Source of the DNA: PALSA-610 sp038239145
GTDB lineage: Bacteria > Actinomycetota > Acidimicrobiia > IMCC26256 > PALSA-610
DNA: 64,000 bases
Reading direction: 5' to 3'
Assembly (NCBI GenBank): GCA_038239145.1
Contig: JBBSFB010000013.1
Location: forward strand, 17,004 to 81,003
Shown: positions 57,860-64,000 of the stretch, one piece after another
How the letters are laid out: each line of letters starts with the position of its first letter
Position numbering within the stretch: position 1 is the stretch's first letter
Notes under the pieces: model-generated
The model's input: the letters and a program-made list of their open reading frames with translations, nothing else
Told to the model about the DNA's origin: nothing
Databases searched by the model: none
Translations under genes and position numbers: made by a program

Positions 57860-58240
57860 ATGGACGTGCGGTCGATCGAGGAAGTCGAACCGGTCATCGA
57901 GCACAACGGCACCGTTCCGGTGTGGTGGTTGGTGAGCCCGCGCGAGATGTTTGACATCACCAAGGGCGGGCACCTCGAGCTGGTGAGCGAGTTCGAAGTT
58001 GCGGGCGGGGGTCTCGTCGACCCCCACCACCACCCCACCCACGAGTTCTATTACGTCACCTCGGGCCGGGGGATCATGACGATCTCGGGCGAGGACCGCG
58101 AGATCAGCCAGGGCGACCTCGTGCACATCCCGCCGAACGCGGTGCACTCCCTCCGCCCGGTCAGCGACCACGCCCCGATCCACTGCTTCGCGTTCGCTGT
58201 CGGCGTCGCGGGCGCCGGACCCGTCGACTACACGAGCTGA
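57860..58240 (+). CDS. Cupin-domain protein
   Basis: 126 aa single-cupin protein. Motif 1: DPHHHPTHEFYYVTSGRGIM (His ligands and Glu). Motif 2: GDLVHIPPNAVHSLRP (His). A metal-binding beta-barrel with unknown substrate. GGAGGT 6 nt before ATG 57860 fixes the start. The hydroxyacid dehydrogenase gene starts 4 nt after its stop, so they form an operon. Confidence 0.85.
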   Translation: MDVRSIEEVEPVIEHNGTVPVWWLVSPREMFDITKGGHLELVSEFEVAGGGLVDPHHHPTHEFYYVTSGRGIMTISGEDREISQGDLVHIPPNAVHSLRPVSDHAPIHCFAFAVGVAGAGPVDYTS

Positions 58241-58244
58241 CTGC

Positions 58245-59204
58245 GTGGGCAAAGTGCTGGTGACCCGCCGTCTCCCCGACGGCGGGCTCGATTCGTTCAC
58301 GGGTTACGACCACGAGATCGTCGGACCGAAGCCCGACGACACGCAGTACACGCACGACGAGTTGGTCGCGCTCGCCGGTGAGTGCGACGCGATCGTCTCG
58401 CTGCTCACCGACAAGATCGATGCCGAGGTGCTCCACGCCGGAGCCGCCGGAGGTCGGCTCAAGGTCGTCGCGAACGTCGCGGTCGGCTACGACAACATCG
58501 ACGTCGGAGCTGCCAACTCGCTCGGCATCATCGTGTGCAACACGCCCGGAGCGCTCGACGAGACGACCGCCGACACCGCCTGGTTGTTGATCCTCGCCGC
58601 GTCGCGTCTCGCGTCCACAGCCGAAGCCGATCTGCGCACCGGCCGCTGGACGGGGTGGGGAATCACCCAGTACCTCGGACGCGACGTGCACGGCGCCATC
58701 CTCGGTGTCGTCGGCTACGGCCGCATCGGCCGGGCCGTCGCGGAGCGGGCCAATGGCTTCGGCATGTTGGTCGTGCACCACGCGCGGAACCCCACCGACG
58801 AGCCGGGATACGTCGCCGACCTCGACGAGCTGTTGGCCGCCGCCGACATCGTCTCGTTGCACACCCCTGGCGGACCTGCGACGAATCACCTGATCGATGC
58901 CCGCCGCCTCGCGCTGATGAAGCCGACCGCGGTGCTCGTGAACACCGCGCGGGGCACGGTGGTCGACGAGCTGGCGTTGGCCGACGCGTTGCACCGTGAT
59001 CGGCTGTTCGCGGCCGGCATCGACGTGTACGAGCGTGAGCCCGCGATCGAGCCGACGTTGTTGAGCGCTCCCCGCACAGTGCTGCTGCCGCACATCGGCT
59101 CTGCCTCGCACGCAACCCGAACCCGGATGGCGACCATGGCGACCGGCGCCGTCGCGACAGTGCTCGCGGGCGGAACCCCGACGAACGTCGTCACTCCCGC
59201 GTAG
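58245..59204 (+). CDS. D-2-hydroxyacid dehydrogenase, glyoxylate/hydroxypyruvate reductase-like
   Basis: 319 aa NAD(P)-dependent enzyme. NAD motif VGYGRIGRAVAERA; catalytic Arg in VNTARGTVVDELAL, Glu in YEREPAIEP and His in LPHIGSAS; TVGYDN-like VAVGYDNIDV. Best matches the GyaR/GhrB group reducing glyoxylate or hydroxypyruvate. GTG 58245 starts 5 nt after the cupin stop. Divergent ureidoglycolate lyase would make glyoxylate, so a shared pathway is plausible. Confidence 0.88.
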   Translation: MGKVLVTRRLPDGGLDSFTGYDHEIVGPKPDDTQYTHDELVALAGECDAIVSLLTDKIDAEVLHAGAAGGRLKVVANVAVGYDNIDVGAANSLGIIVCNTPGALDETTADTAWLLILAASRLASTAEADLRTGRWTGWGITQYLGRDVHGAILGVVGYGRIGRAVAERANGFGMLVVHHARNPTDEPGYVADLDELLAAADIVSLHTPGGPATNHLIDARRLALMKPTAVLVNTARGTVVDELALADALHRDRLFAAGIDVYEREPAIEPTLLSAPRTVLLPHIGSASHATRTRMATMATGAVATVLAGGTPTNVVTPA

Positions 59205-59220
59205 TCGAACGGCGAACGAA

Positions 59221-59247
59221 CCTCGCGGACACGAGGGCCCCGTTTTT
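59221..59247 (+). terminator. Intrinsic terminator-like hairpin with T-run
   Basis: CCTCG-CGGACA-CGAGG stem, a short GC stretch, then TTTTT. Located 17 bp after the dehydrogenase stop. The stem is only 5 bp. Confidence 0.45.
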
Positions 59248-59315
59248 CGAGTGGTACCGCCGGCAACCAACCAACACCATGACGGTGGACGCGGGCGCCG
59301 CGTACGCTCCTCGCC

Positions 59316-60404
59316 ATGAGCGAGCAGGTACGCGGAGTCGTGGCGAGGTCGAAGAAGGCGCCGGTCACTGTCGAGACGATCGTCGTCGCCGATCCCGGAC
59401 CGGGCGAGGCGAAGGTACGCGTGCAGGCATGCGGTGTGTGCCACACCGACCTGCACTATCGCGAGGGCGGGATCGGTGACGACTACCCGTACCTCCTCGG
59501 GCACGAAGCCGCCGGCATCGTGGAATCGGTTGGTGCAGACGTTACGAGCGTCGCGCCGGGCGACTTCGTCGTCCTGAACTGGCGCGCGGTGTGCGGCGAA
59601 TGCCGGGCGTGTCGGCGCGGTCGCTCGTGGTACTGCTTCAACACGCACAACGCTATGCAGAAAATGACGCTCACCGACGGCACCGAGTTGTCGGCCGCCC
59701 TCGGCATCGGCGCCTTCGCGGAGAAGACCCTCGTCGCCGCGGGTCAGGCGACCAAGGTCGACAAGCGCGCCAACCCGGCTGCCGCCGGTCTGCTCGGGTG
59801 CGGCGTGATGGCGGGCTTCGGTGCGGCCACCTACACCGGCCGTGTCGAGCGCGACGACACGGTGGCGGTGTTCGGATGCGGCGGGGTGGGCGACGCCGCG
59901 ATCGCGGCGGCGCGGCTCGCGGGCGCGCGCACGATCATCGCCGTCGATCGCGACCCGCAGAAGCTCGAATGGGCTCTCGGATTCGGCGCAACGCACACTG
60001 TCGACGCGTCGAAGGAGGACGCGGTCGAGGCCATCCGCGCCCTCACCGACGGCAACGGCGCCGATCTGTGCATCGAAGCCGTCGGCCGGCCCGAAGTGTT
60101 GAAGCAGGCGTTCTACGCGCGCGACCTCGCCGGCACCGTCGTCCAGGTCGGGGTGCCCACGTCCGACATGGCGCTCCCCGACATCCCGATGATCGACTTC
60201 TTCGGCCGGGGTGGCGCGCTCAAGCCCAGCTGGTACGGAGACTGCCTGCCGTCACGCGACTTCCCGACGCTCATCGACCTCTACCTGCAGGGTCGGTTCC
60301 CGCTCGACAAGTTCGTGTCAGAAACAATCTCCCTCGACGAGGTCGAGCACGCTTTTCACAAGATGGAGCAGGGAGAGGTGCTCCGTTCCGTGGTCGTTCT
60401 CTAA
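59316..60404 (+). CDS. mscR: S-(hydroxymethyl)mycothiol dehydrogenase (mycothiol-dependent formaldehyde dehydrogenase)
   Basis: 362 aa zinc alcohol dehydrogenase of the MSH-dependent class. Catalytic zinc site GVCHTDLHY and GHEAAG; structural zinc Cys in NWRAVCGECRACRRGRSWYC; class-specific NAMQKMTLTDGTELSAALGIGAFAEKTLV; NAD motif GCGGVGDAAI. It detoxifies formaldehyde or S-nitrosomycothiol. TACGCT sits 7 nt before ATG 59316. Usually followed by an MBL or glyoxalase gene; here by a nitrobindin-like gene. Mycothiol dependence marks an actinobacterium. Confidence 0.92.
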   Translation: MSEQVRGVVARSKKAPVTVETIVVADPGPGEAKVRVQACGVCHTDLHYREGGIGDDYPYLLGHEAAGIVESVGADVTSVAPGDFVVLNWRAVCGECRACRRGRSWYCFNTHNAMQKMTLTDGTELSAALGIGAFAEKTLVAAGQATKVDKRANPAAAGLLGCGVMAGFGAATYTGRVERDDTVAVFGCGGVGDAAIAAARLAGARTIIAVDRDPQKLEWALGFGATHTVDASKEDAVEAIRALTDGNGADLCIEAVGRPEVLKQAFYARDLAGTVVQVGVPTSDMALPDIPMIDFFGRGGALKPSWYGDCLPSRDFPTLIDLYLQGRFPLDKFVSETISLDEVEHAFHKMEQGEVLRSVVVL

Positions 60405-60425
60405 AGGTCGCCCTAACATGCGTGC

Positions 60426-60986
60426 ATGAGCGACAACGCCGAATGGGGACCCCTCGCCGCGCTGATCGGCGAGTGGGAAGGAGATCAGGGCAGCGACTTC
60501 GCGTACGCGAACGCGGAAAGAAAGGTCAAGGACACCCCCTATCGCGAGAAGACCTCCATGAAGCCCTTCGGGCCGGTCGAGAACGGCACCCAGGTGTTGT
60601 ACGGGCTCGACTACCGCATGGCCGCATGGCGCGGTGAAGAAGCGAACCCGTTCCACACCGAGGTCGGGTACTGGCTGTACGACGCGGCCGACAAGCAGGT
60701 GTTCCGTTGCTTCGTCGTGCCGCGCGGCAGCCTCGTGCTCGCGGGCGGCGACGCCGAGCCCGACGCCAAGAGCTTCACGATGGTCGCGTCGGCAGGGTCG
60801 GAGATCTACGGCGTGTTGTCGAACCGGTTCCTGGCCACCGCGGCGCGCACATCCGATTACAAGTGCACCGTCACCATCAACGACGACGGCACGTGGGCGT
60901 ACGACGAGCTGACTACCGTGGAGCATGCGCGCTACGGCGCGGTTGTCGAGCACTCCGACCGCAACCTCATGCGTCGCGTCGACTGA
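60426..60986 (+). CDS. Nitrobindin-like / heme-binding beta-barrel (FABP-like) protein
   Basis: 186 aa. Pattern of the FABP-like/nitrobindin barrel family: LAALIGEWEGDQGSDFAYANAER, then ENGTQVLYGLDYRMAAW, NPFHTEVGYWLYDAADKQVFRCFVVPRGSLVLAGG. A His in FHTEVGYW is a possible heme ligand. TAACAT ends exactly 6 nt before ATG 60426 (leaderless). With the upstream S-nitrosomycothiol-reducing enzyme it may form a nitric-oxide or formaldehyde stress unit. The last codons and stop begin a tandem repeat. Confidence 0.68.
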   Translation: MSDNAEWGPLAALIGEWEGDQGSDFAYANAERKVKDTPYREKTSMKPFGPVENGTQVLYGLDYRMAAWRGEEANPFHTEVGYWLYDAADKQVFRCFVVPRGSLVLAGGDAEPDAKSFTMVASAGSEIYGVLSNRFLATAARTSDYKCTVTINDDGTWAYDELTTVEHARYGAVVEHSDRNLMRRVD

Positions 60987-61019
60987 TCGGCGTCGACTGA
61001 TCGGCGTCGACTGATCGGT
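60978..61019. repeat. Three tandem 14-bp units duplicating a gene's stop region
   Basis: GTCGACTGATCGGC three times (last base T in the third). The first unit contains the final Val-Asp codons and TGA of the nitrobindin-like gene. It reaches to within 2 bp of the convergent RraA-like stop. Confidence 0.85.
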
Positions 61020-61020
61020 C

Positions 61021-61644
61021 TCAGTCGCGTTCGATGGGCGCGTCGTCGAGCGAGAGCAACTGCAGCGTCGTCCGACCCTTGCGGAGCTCCTCGAAGTAGT
61101 GCACTTCCTTCTCGGCCCGCGTTCGCCCGGCCGCAAGGACGTCGGCGAGGTGCGCGCTCGGGACGACGACCACTCCGTCGACGTCGCCGACGATCCAGTC
61201 GCCCGCCGCGACCTCGACCTCGCCGACCGTCGCGGTTGCGCCGACGCGCCCCGGCTCCTGTTTGGTCGCGCCCCGCAGCGCGATCATCGCCGAGAACACC
61301 GGGAAGCCGTGCGCCTCCAGCGCGTCGACATCGCGTACGCCACCGTCGATGACGAGACCCTTCAGGCCGCGTGTCTCCGCTCCGGTCGTCAGCACCTCGC
61401 CCCAGTACCCGCGCGCAGGCTCGTGGCCGACGTTCACGACCAGGACCGAACCCGCGGGCGCTTCCGCGACGGCAACGTGGATCGCGAGGTTGTCGGCGGT
61501 GCTGCAGCTCACCGGGAACGCGGGTGCGCTCACCCGGGCGCCGTGCCACACGGGGCGGATGCGGGGGGACATCGGGCGGGCGCCGCTCTCACCGAGCGTC
61601 GCGGAACCCAGCGCGGCGAAACCCGCGGCGTAGTCGTCGGTCAT
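61021..61644 (-). CDS. RraA-family protein (4-hydroxy-4-methyl-2-oxoglutarate aldolase / regulator-like)
   Basis: 207 aa. RraA-like fold: CSTADNLAIHVAVAEAPAGSVLVVNVG, GYWGEVLTTGAETRGLKGLVIDGGVRDVDAL (aldolase metal motif G-x20-R-D), GDWIVGDVDGVVVVP. Family members are aldolases/decarboxylases, or RNase E inhibitors in proteobacteria; the R-D pair supports an aldolase. ATG 61644. Convergent with the nitrobindin-like gene. Confidence 0.85.
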   Translation of the reverse strand: MTDDYAAGFAALGSATLGESGARPMSPRIRPVWHGARVSAPAFPVSCSTADNLAIHVAVAEAPAGSVLVVNVGHEPARGYWGEVLTTGAETRGLKGLVIDGGVRDVDALEAHGFPVFSAMIALRGATKQEPGRVGATATVGEVEVAAGDWIVGDVDGVVVVPSAHLADVLAAGRTRAEKEVHYFEELRKGRTTLQLLSLDDAPIERD

Positions 61645-61693
61645 CGGGGGAACCTACCGGCTAATCGACACCGGTCTGACGCTTGCCTCACGC

Positions 61694-61786
61694 TGGCGGA
61701 GGGCGAGGGATTTGAACCCTCGAGGGGGCTTATCACCCCCTACTCGCTTAGCAGGCGAGCACCTTCGGCCACTCGGTCAGCCCTCC
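61694..61786 (-). tRNA. tRNA-Ser (anticodon GCT)
   Basis: Minus-strand class II tRNA. Acceptor GGAGGGC pairs with GCCCTCC; anticodon arm CTCGC-CTGCTAA-GCGAG gives GCT; long variable arm AGGGGGTGATAAGCCCCCT; T arm GAGGGTTCAAATCCCTC. CCA is encoded. Confidence 0.95.
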
Positions 61787-61851
61787 GGAACCCCCCGAGT
61801 ATACGGGCGCACCAACGTTGCGATCCCGAGCCCGGGGGGTACTTTCGGGGC

Positions 61852-62868
61852 ATGACGCCGGCCGAGGCACTGGATCGCATTGCCGACCTCCTCATGCGCG
61901 CCCGCGCCCCCGGCCCGCGCCAGCAGGCGTTCAAGCGGGCGGCGCGGGAGATCTCCCGGGTACCGGAGTCGGAGCTGCAGTTCCTCGCCGACAACGACCG
62001 GCTCAAGGACCTTCCCGGCATCGGCGACACCACTGCGGCCGTGATCACCGAGGCGCTCGCGGGCAAGACCCCCGAGTACCTGCAGAAGTTGCTCGCGCAT
62101 GCGGAGACGCCCGGCACCGAGGCCGGCGACGCGCTGCGGGCGCAGCTCAAGGGCGACCTCCACGTGCACTCCGACTGGTCGGACGGTGGCGACCCGATCC
62201 GCACGATGGCCGAGAAGGCGCGCGCGCTCGGGCACGAGTACTTCGCGCTCACCGACCACTCGCCCCGGCTCACGATCGCGCACGGATTGCCCGCGGACCG
62301 GCTCCGCGAACAGATCGACGTCGTCACGGGGTTGAACGAGGAGATGGCCCCGTTCCGCATCCTCACCGGCATCGAGGTCGACATCCTCGACGACGGCGCG
62401 CTCGACGGTTCCGAGGAGCTCCTCGACCGCATCGACGTCGTGGTCGCGAGTGTGCACTCGAAGTTGCGGATGGAAGCCCCCGCCATGACGCGCCGCATGG
62501 TCGGCGCGATTGCGAACCCGCTCGTCGATGTGCTCGGTCATTGCACCGGCCGCCTGCTCGTCGGTCGGGGTCGTCCGCAGTCGGAGTTCGACATCGACGT
62601 GATCATCGAGGCGTGCCGTGTCTACGACACCGCACTCGAGATCAACTGCCGGCCCGAGCGACTCGACCCGCCCAAGGAGATGTTGCGCAAGGCCGTCGAC
62701 GCCGGGCTCAAGATCGCGATCAGCACCGACGCGCACGCGGCCGACCAGCTCGAATGGCAGCCCTACGGAACCGACCGCGCCGCCGAATGCGGGGTGCAGG
62801 CGAAACAGGTCGTCAACGCGTTGTCGGCCGACGACCTGCTCTCGTGGTGCGCCGGGCATCCCGCCTGA
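61852..62868 (+). CDS. PHP-domain phosphoesterase with HhH N-terminus (PolX C-terminal-like)
   Basis: 338 aa. The N-terminal ~95 residues are a pol-beta-type helix-hairpin-helix domain (AFKRAAREISRVPESELQFLADNDRLKDLPGIGDTTAAVI). The rest is a PHP phosphoesterase (GDLHVHSDWSDGGDP, FALTDHSP, ILTGIEVDILDDG, ASVHSK, GHCTGR, ISTDAHAADQL). It is like PolX without the polymerase palm, and probably acts in DNA repair or nucleotide processing. TACTTT ends 6 nt before ATG 61852; the long open frame upstream is not coding. Confidence 0.87.
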   Translation: MTPAEALDRIADLLMRARAPGPRQQAFKRAAREISRVPESELQFLADNDRLKDLPGIGDTTAAVITEALAGKTPEYLQKLLAHAETPGTEAGDALRAQLKGDLHVHSDWSDGGDPIRTMAEKARALGHEYFALTDHSPRLTIAHGLPADRLREQIDVVTGLNEEMAPFRILTGIEVDILDDGALDGSEELLDRIDVVVASVHSKLRMEAPAMTRRMVGAIANPLVDVLGHCTGRLLVGRGRPQSEFDIDVIIEACRVYDTALEINCRPERLDPPKEMLRKAVDAGLKIAISTDAHAADQLEWQPYGTDRAAECGVQAKQVVNALSADDLLSWCAGHPA

Positions 62869-62905
62869 ATCCGAGCCGGAGCGACCTCGGACGTGTGCTT
62901 CCGGC

Positions 62906-63277
62906 TTACGACGAGCCGAGGCGGCGACCGATCTCCCAGTGGTGGCCGAACGGGTCGAGGATCCGCCCGATGTGCCAACCATGGGCGTCGGCCATCGGGT
63001 AGATCTCGGTCGCGCCAACCGCAACGGCGCGGGCGAACACGGCGTCGGGATCGTCGACCGCGAGGATCATGCGGACCGATCCCGCGTCGACCGACTCCGC
63101 CAACATGTCGGGATCGTTCTGGATCCAGAAGTCGGCGCCCCCGACGAAGAGTTGCGCAACCTGCAGGACGCCCTCGTGCTCGTGCCGTTCGACGTCGACC
63201 GCACCGAACGCGACCCTGTAGAACGCGAGCGCCTCGGTCGCGTCGACGACCGAGATCCAAGGGGAGATGCTCGTCAT
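62906..63277 (-). CDS. VOC-family PhnB-like protein
   Basis: 123 aa small glyoxalase-fold protein of the PhnB/YdhR-like type: ISPWISVVDATEALAFYRVAFGA, VAQLFVGGADFWIQNDPD, VRMILAVDDPDAVFARAVAVGA, GWHIGRILDPFGHHWEIGRRL. The DPFGHxW motif is characteristic. The start overlaps the upstream glucosidase stop (ATGA). Confidence 0.85.
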   Translation of the reverse strand: MTSISPWISVVDATEALAFYRVAFGAVDVERHEHEGVLQVAQLFVGGADFWIQNDPDMLAESVDAGSVRMILAVDDPDAVFARAVAVGATEIYPMADAHGWHIGRILDPFGHHWEIGRRLGSS

Positions 63278-64000
63278 GTGTCCCTCCAGACGACTGCTGC
63301 TTCGAACGGGCCCAGATGCAAGCCGCCGTCGACGCGTTCGTCGGCCCGGGCCCGGATGGTCGACAGCCGGATGGTGCCCGGACCCACGCCGGCGACCTCG
63401 ACGGCTGCCTCCGACAGATTGCACGCGACGACGGTGCGCTCGCCGCGCATCCACGCCCAGACGTCGTCGTTCGGTCCCGGCAAGGTGCGATAGCCGCCGG
63501 CGCGCAGTTCGGGGAGCGCGTCCCGCAGGCCGATCAGATCCCGCGTGAGCGAGAGCGCGGAGTCGGGATCGCGGCGCTGGTCCTTCACGTTGTACGCGGC
63601 GAAGTCGCCGTACGGGAGCCAGGGCTCGACGCCCGGATCGGAGAAGCCTGCGCCCGGCCGCGGCGCCCACTGCATCGGCGTGCGCTCGTCGTCGCGGCCC
63701 ATGCGGGAACCGTGGAAAACGCCGACGGGGTCGAGGATGCGATCGATGGGGACGTCAGTGTCGATCATCCCGATCTCGTCGCCGTAGTAGAGGAACGGAG
63801 TGCCCCGTAATCCGAGGAGCATGACCAGCGCCGCCCGGGTGCGCGTGGGGTCGTTCCGGCACCAGCGCGTCGGGAACCGGTGGTTGTCGTGGTTCCCGCC
63901 CGTCCACACCGGCCACGCGCTCTCGGGCAACAATGCCTCCGCGTGCTCGATGGCGTCACGGAGTTGCGACGCTTCGAATTGCGAATGCAACAGCATGAAG
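63274..64000 (-). CDS. GH13 alpha-glucosidase family, C-terminal part; 5' end outside window
   Basis: About 242 visible C-terminal residues of an alpha-amylase-family (GH13) enzyme, oligo-1,6-glucosidase or alpha-glucosidase type. GNHDNHRFPTR is conserved region IV (His-Asp transition-state pair), followed by ALVMLLGLRGTPFLYYGDEIGM, then RTPMQWAPRPGAGFS, and a C-terminal beta domain (VACNLSEAAVEVAGVGPG). The frame is open at the right edge. Coupled to the VOC gene downstream. Confidence 0.9.
   Translation of the reverse strand, partial: FMLLHSQFEASQLRDAIEHAEALLPESAWPVWTGGNHDNHRFPTRWCRNDPTRTRAALVMLLGLRGTPFLYYGDEIGMIDTDVPIDRILDPVGVFHGSRMGRDDERTPMQWAPRPGAGFSDPGVEPWLPYGDFAAYNVKDQRRDPDSALSLTRDLIGLRDALPELRAGGYRTLPGPNDDVWAWMRGERTVVACNLSEAAVEVAGVGPGTIRLSTIRARADERVDGGLHLGPFEAAVVWRDT

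Overview
This is a GC-rich (about 65-70 %) actinobacterial chromosome segment. A mycothiol-type formaldehyde dehydrogenase, an LAxTG cell-wall protein, RNA genes, a primary-type sigma factor and many genes with no Shine-Dalgarno site but a TAnnnT hexamer 6-7 nt before the start codon (leaderless style) all fit Actinobacteria, and gene content recalls the Acidimicrobiia. The species cannot be named from the sequence.

Layout. (1) 1-20.8 kb: nitrogen and carbon catabolism. The C-terminal part of a urea (or guanidine) carboxylase is followed by allophanate hydrolase, an MBL-fold hydrolase, a Rieske oxygenase and a small orphan protein. A divergent amidase comes next. Then follows a long co-oriented run: creatininase-family amidohydrolase, GlnT-type glutamine synthetase, a PuuD-like gamma-glutamyl hydrolase, SDR, a complete dipeptide-type ABC importer, a CitE/HpcH-like lyase, an amidohydrolase and a thioesterase. 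This looks like uptake and breakdown of an amine or amide via gamma-glutamylation, with urea-type nitrogen release. (2) 20.8-31.6 kb: an MBL-Rieske fusion, an ECF sigma factor divergent from a zinc-finger membrane anti-sigma candidate, a YcnI-type copper protein, a secreted papain-like protease, a NUDIX enzyme, a membrane protein, a WYL regulator with a clear operator, an LAxTG surface protein and a RibD/DHFR-like reductase. (3) 31.7-45.8 kb: two integrated mobile elements in tandem at tRNA-Arg(ACG). A 45-bp 3' tRNA fragment is present three times (31730, 37731, 45702). Element A (about 6.0 kb) carries a toxin-antitoxin pair, a kinase-like gene, an accessory DNA-binding candidate, an excisionase and an integrase. 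Element B (about 8.0 kb) carries an ECF sigma factor with a membrane beta-propeller partner, a second toxin-antitoxin pair, a MobF relaxase-helicase, an excisionase and an integrase. Both elements share arm-site geometry and a common promoter or operator motif.

(4) 45.8-55.5 kb: housekeeping and repair. GspE/PilB ATPase, UppP, an operon of a DUF371-RsmI fusion with a KamB/NpmA-like 16S rRNA methyltransferase, a class II aldolase-like protein, divergent ogt and ada-alkA around a perfect 14-bp inverted repeat, and a SigA/SigB-like sigma factor. (5) 55.7-64 kb: SDR, a membrane protein, ureidoglycolate lyase divergent from cupin plus D-2-hydroxyacid dehydrogenase (purine/glyoxylate theme again), mycothiol-dependent formaldehyde dehydrogenase, a nitrobindin-like protein, RraA-like, tRNA-Ser(GCT), a PolX-like PHP protein, a VOC protein and the C-terminal part of a GH13 glucosidase.

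All functional assignments rest on motifs and overall similarity recognised by eye; no database search was run.
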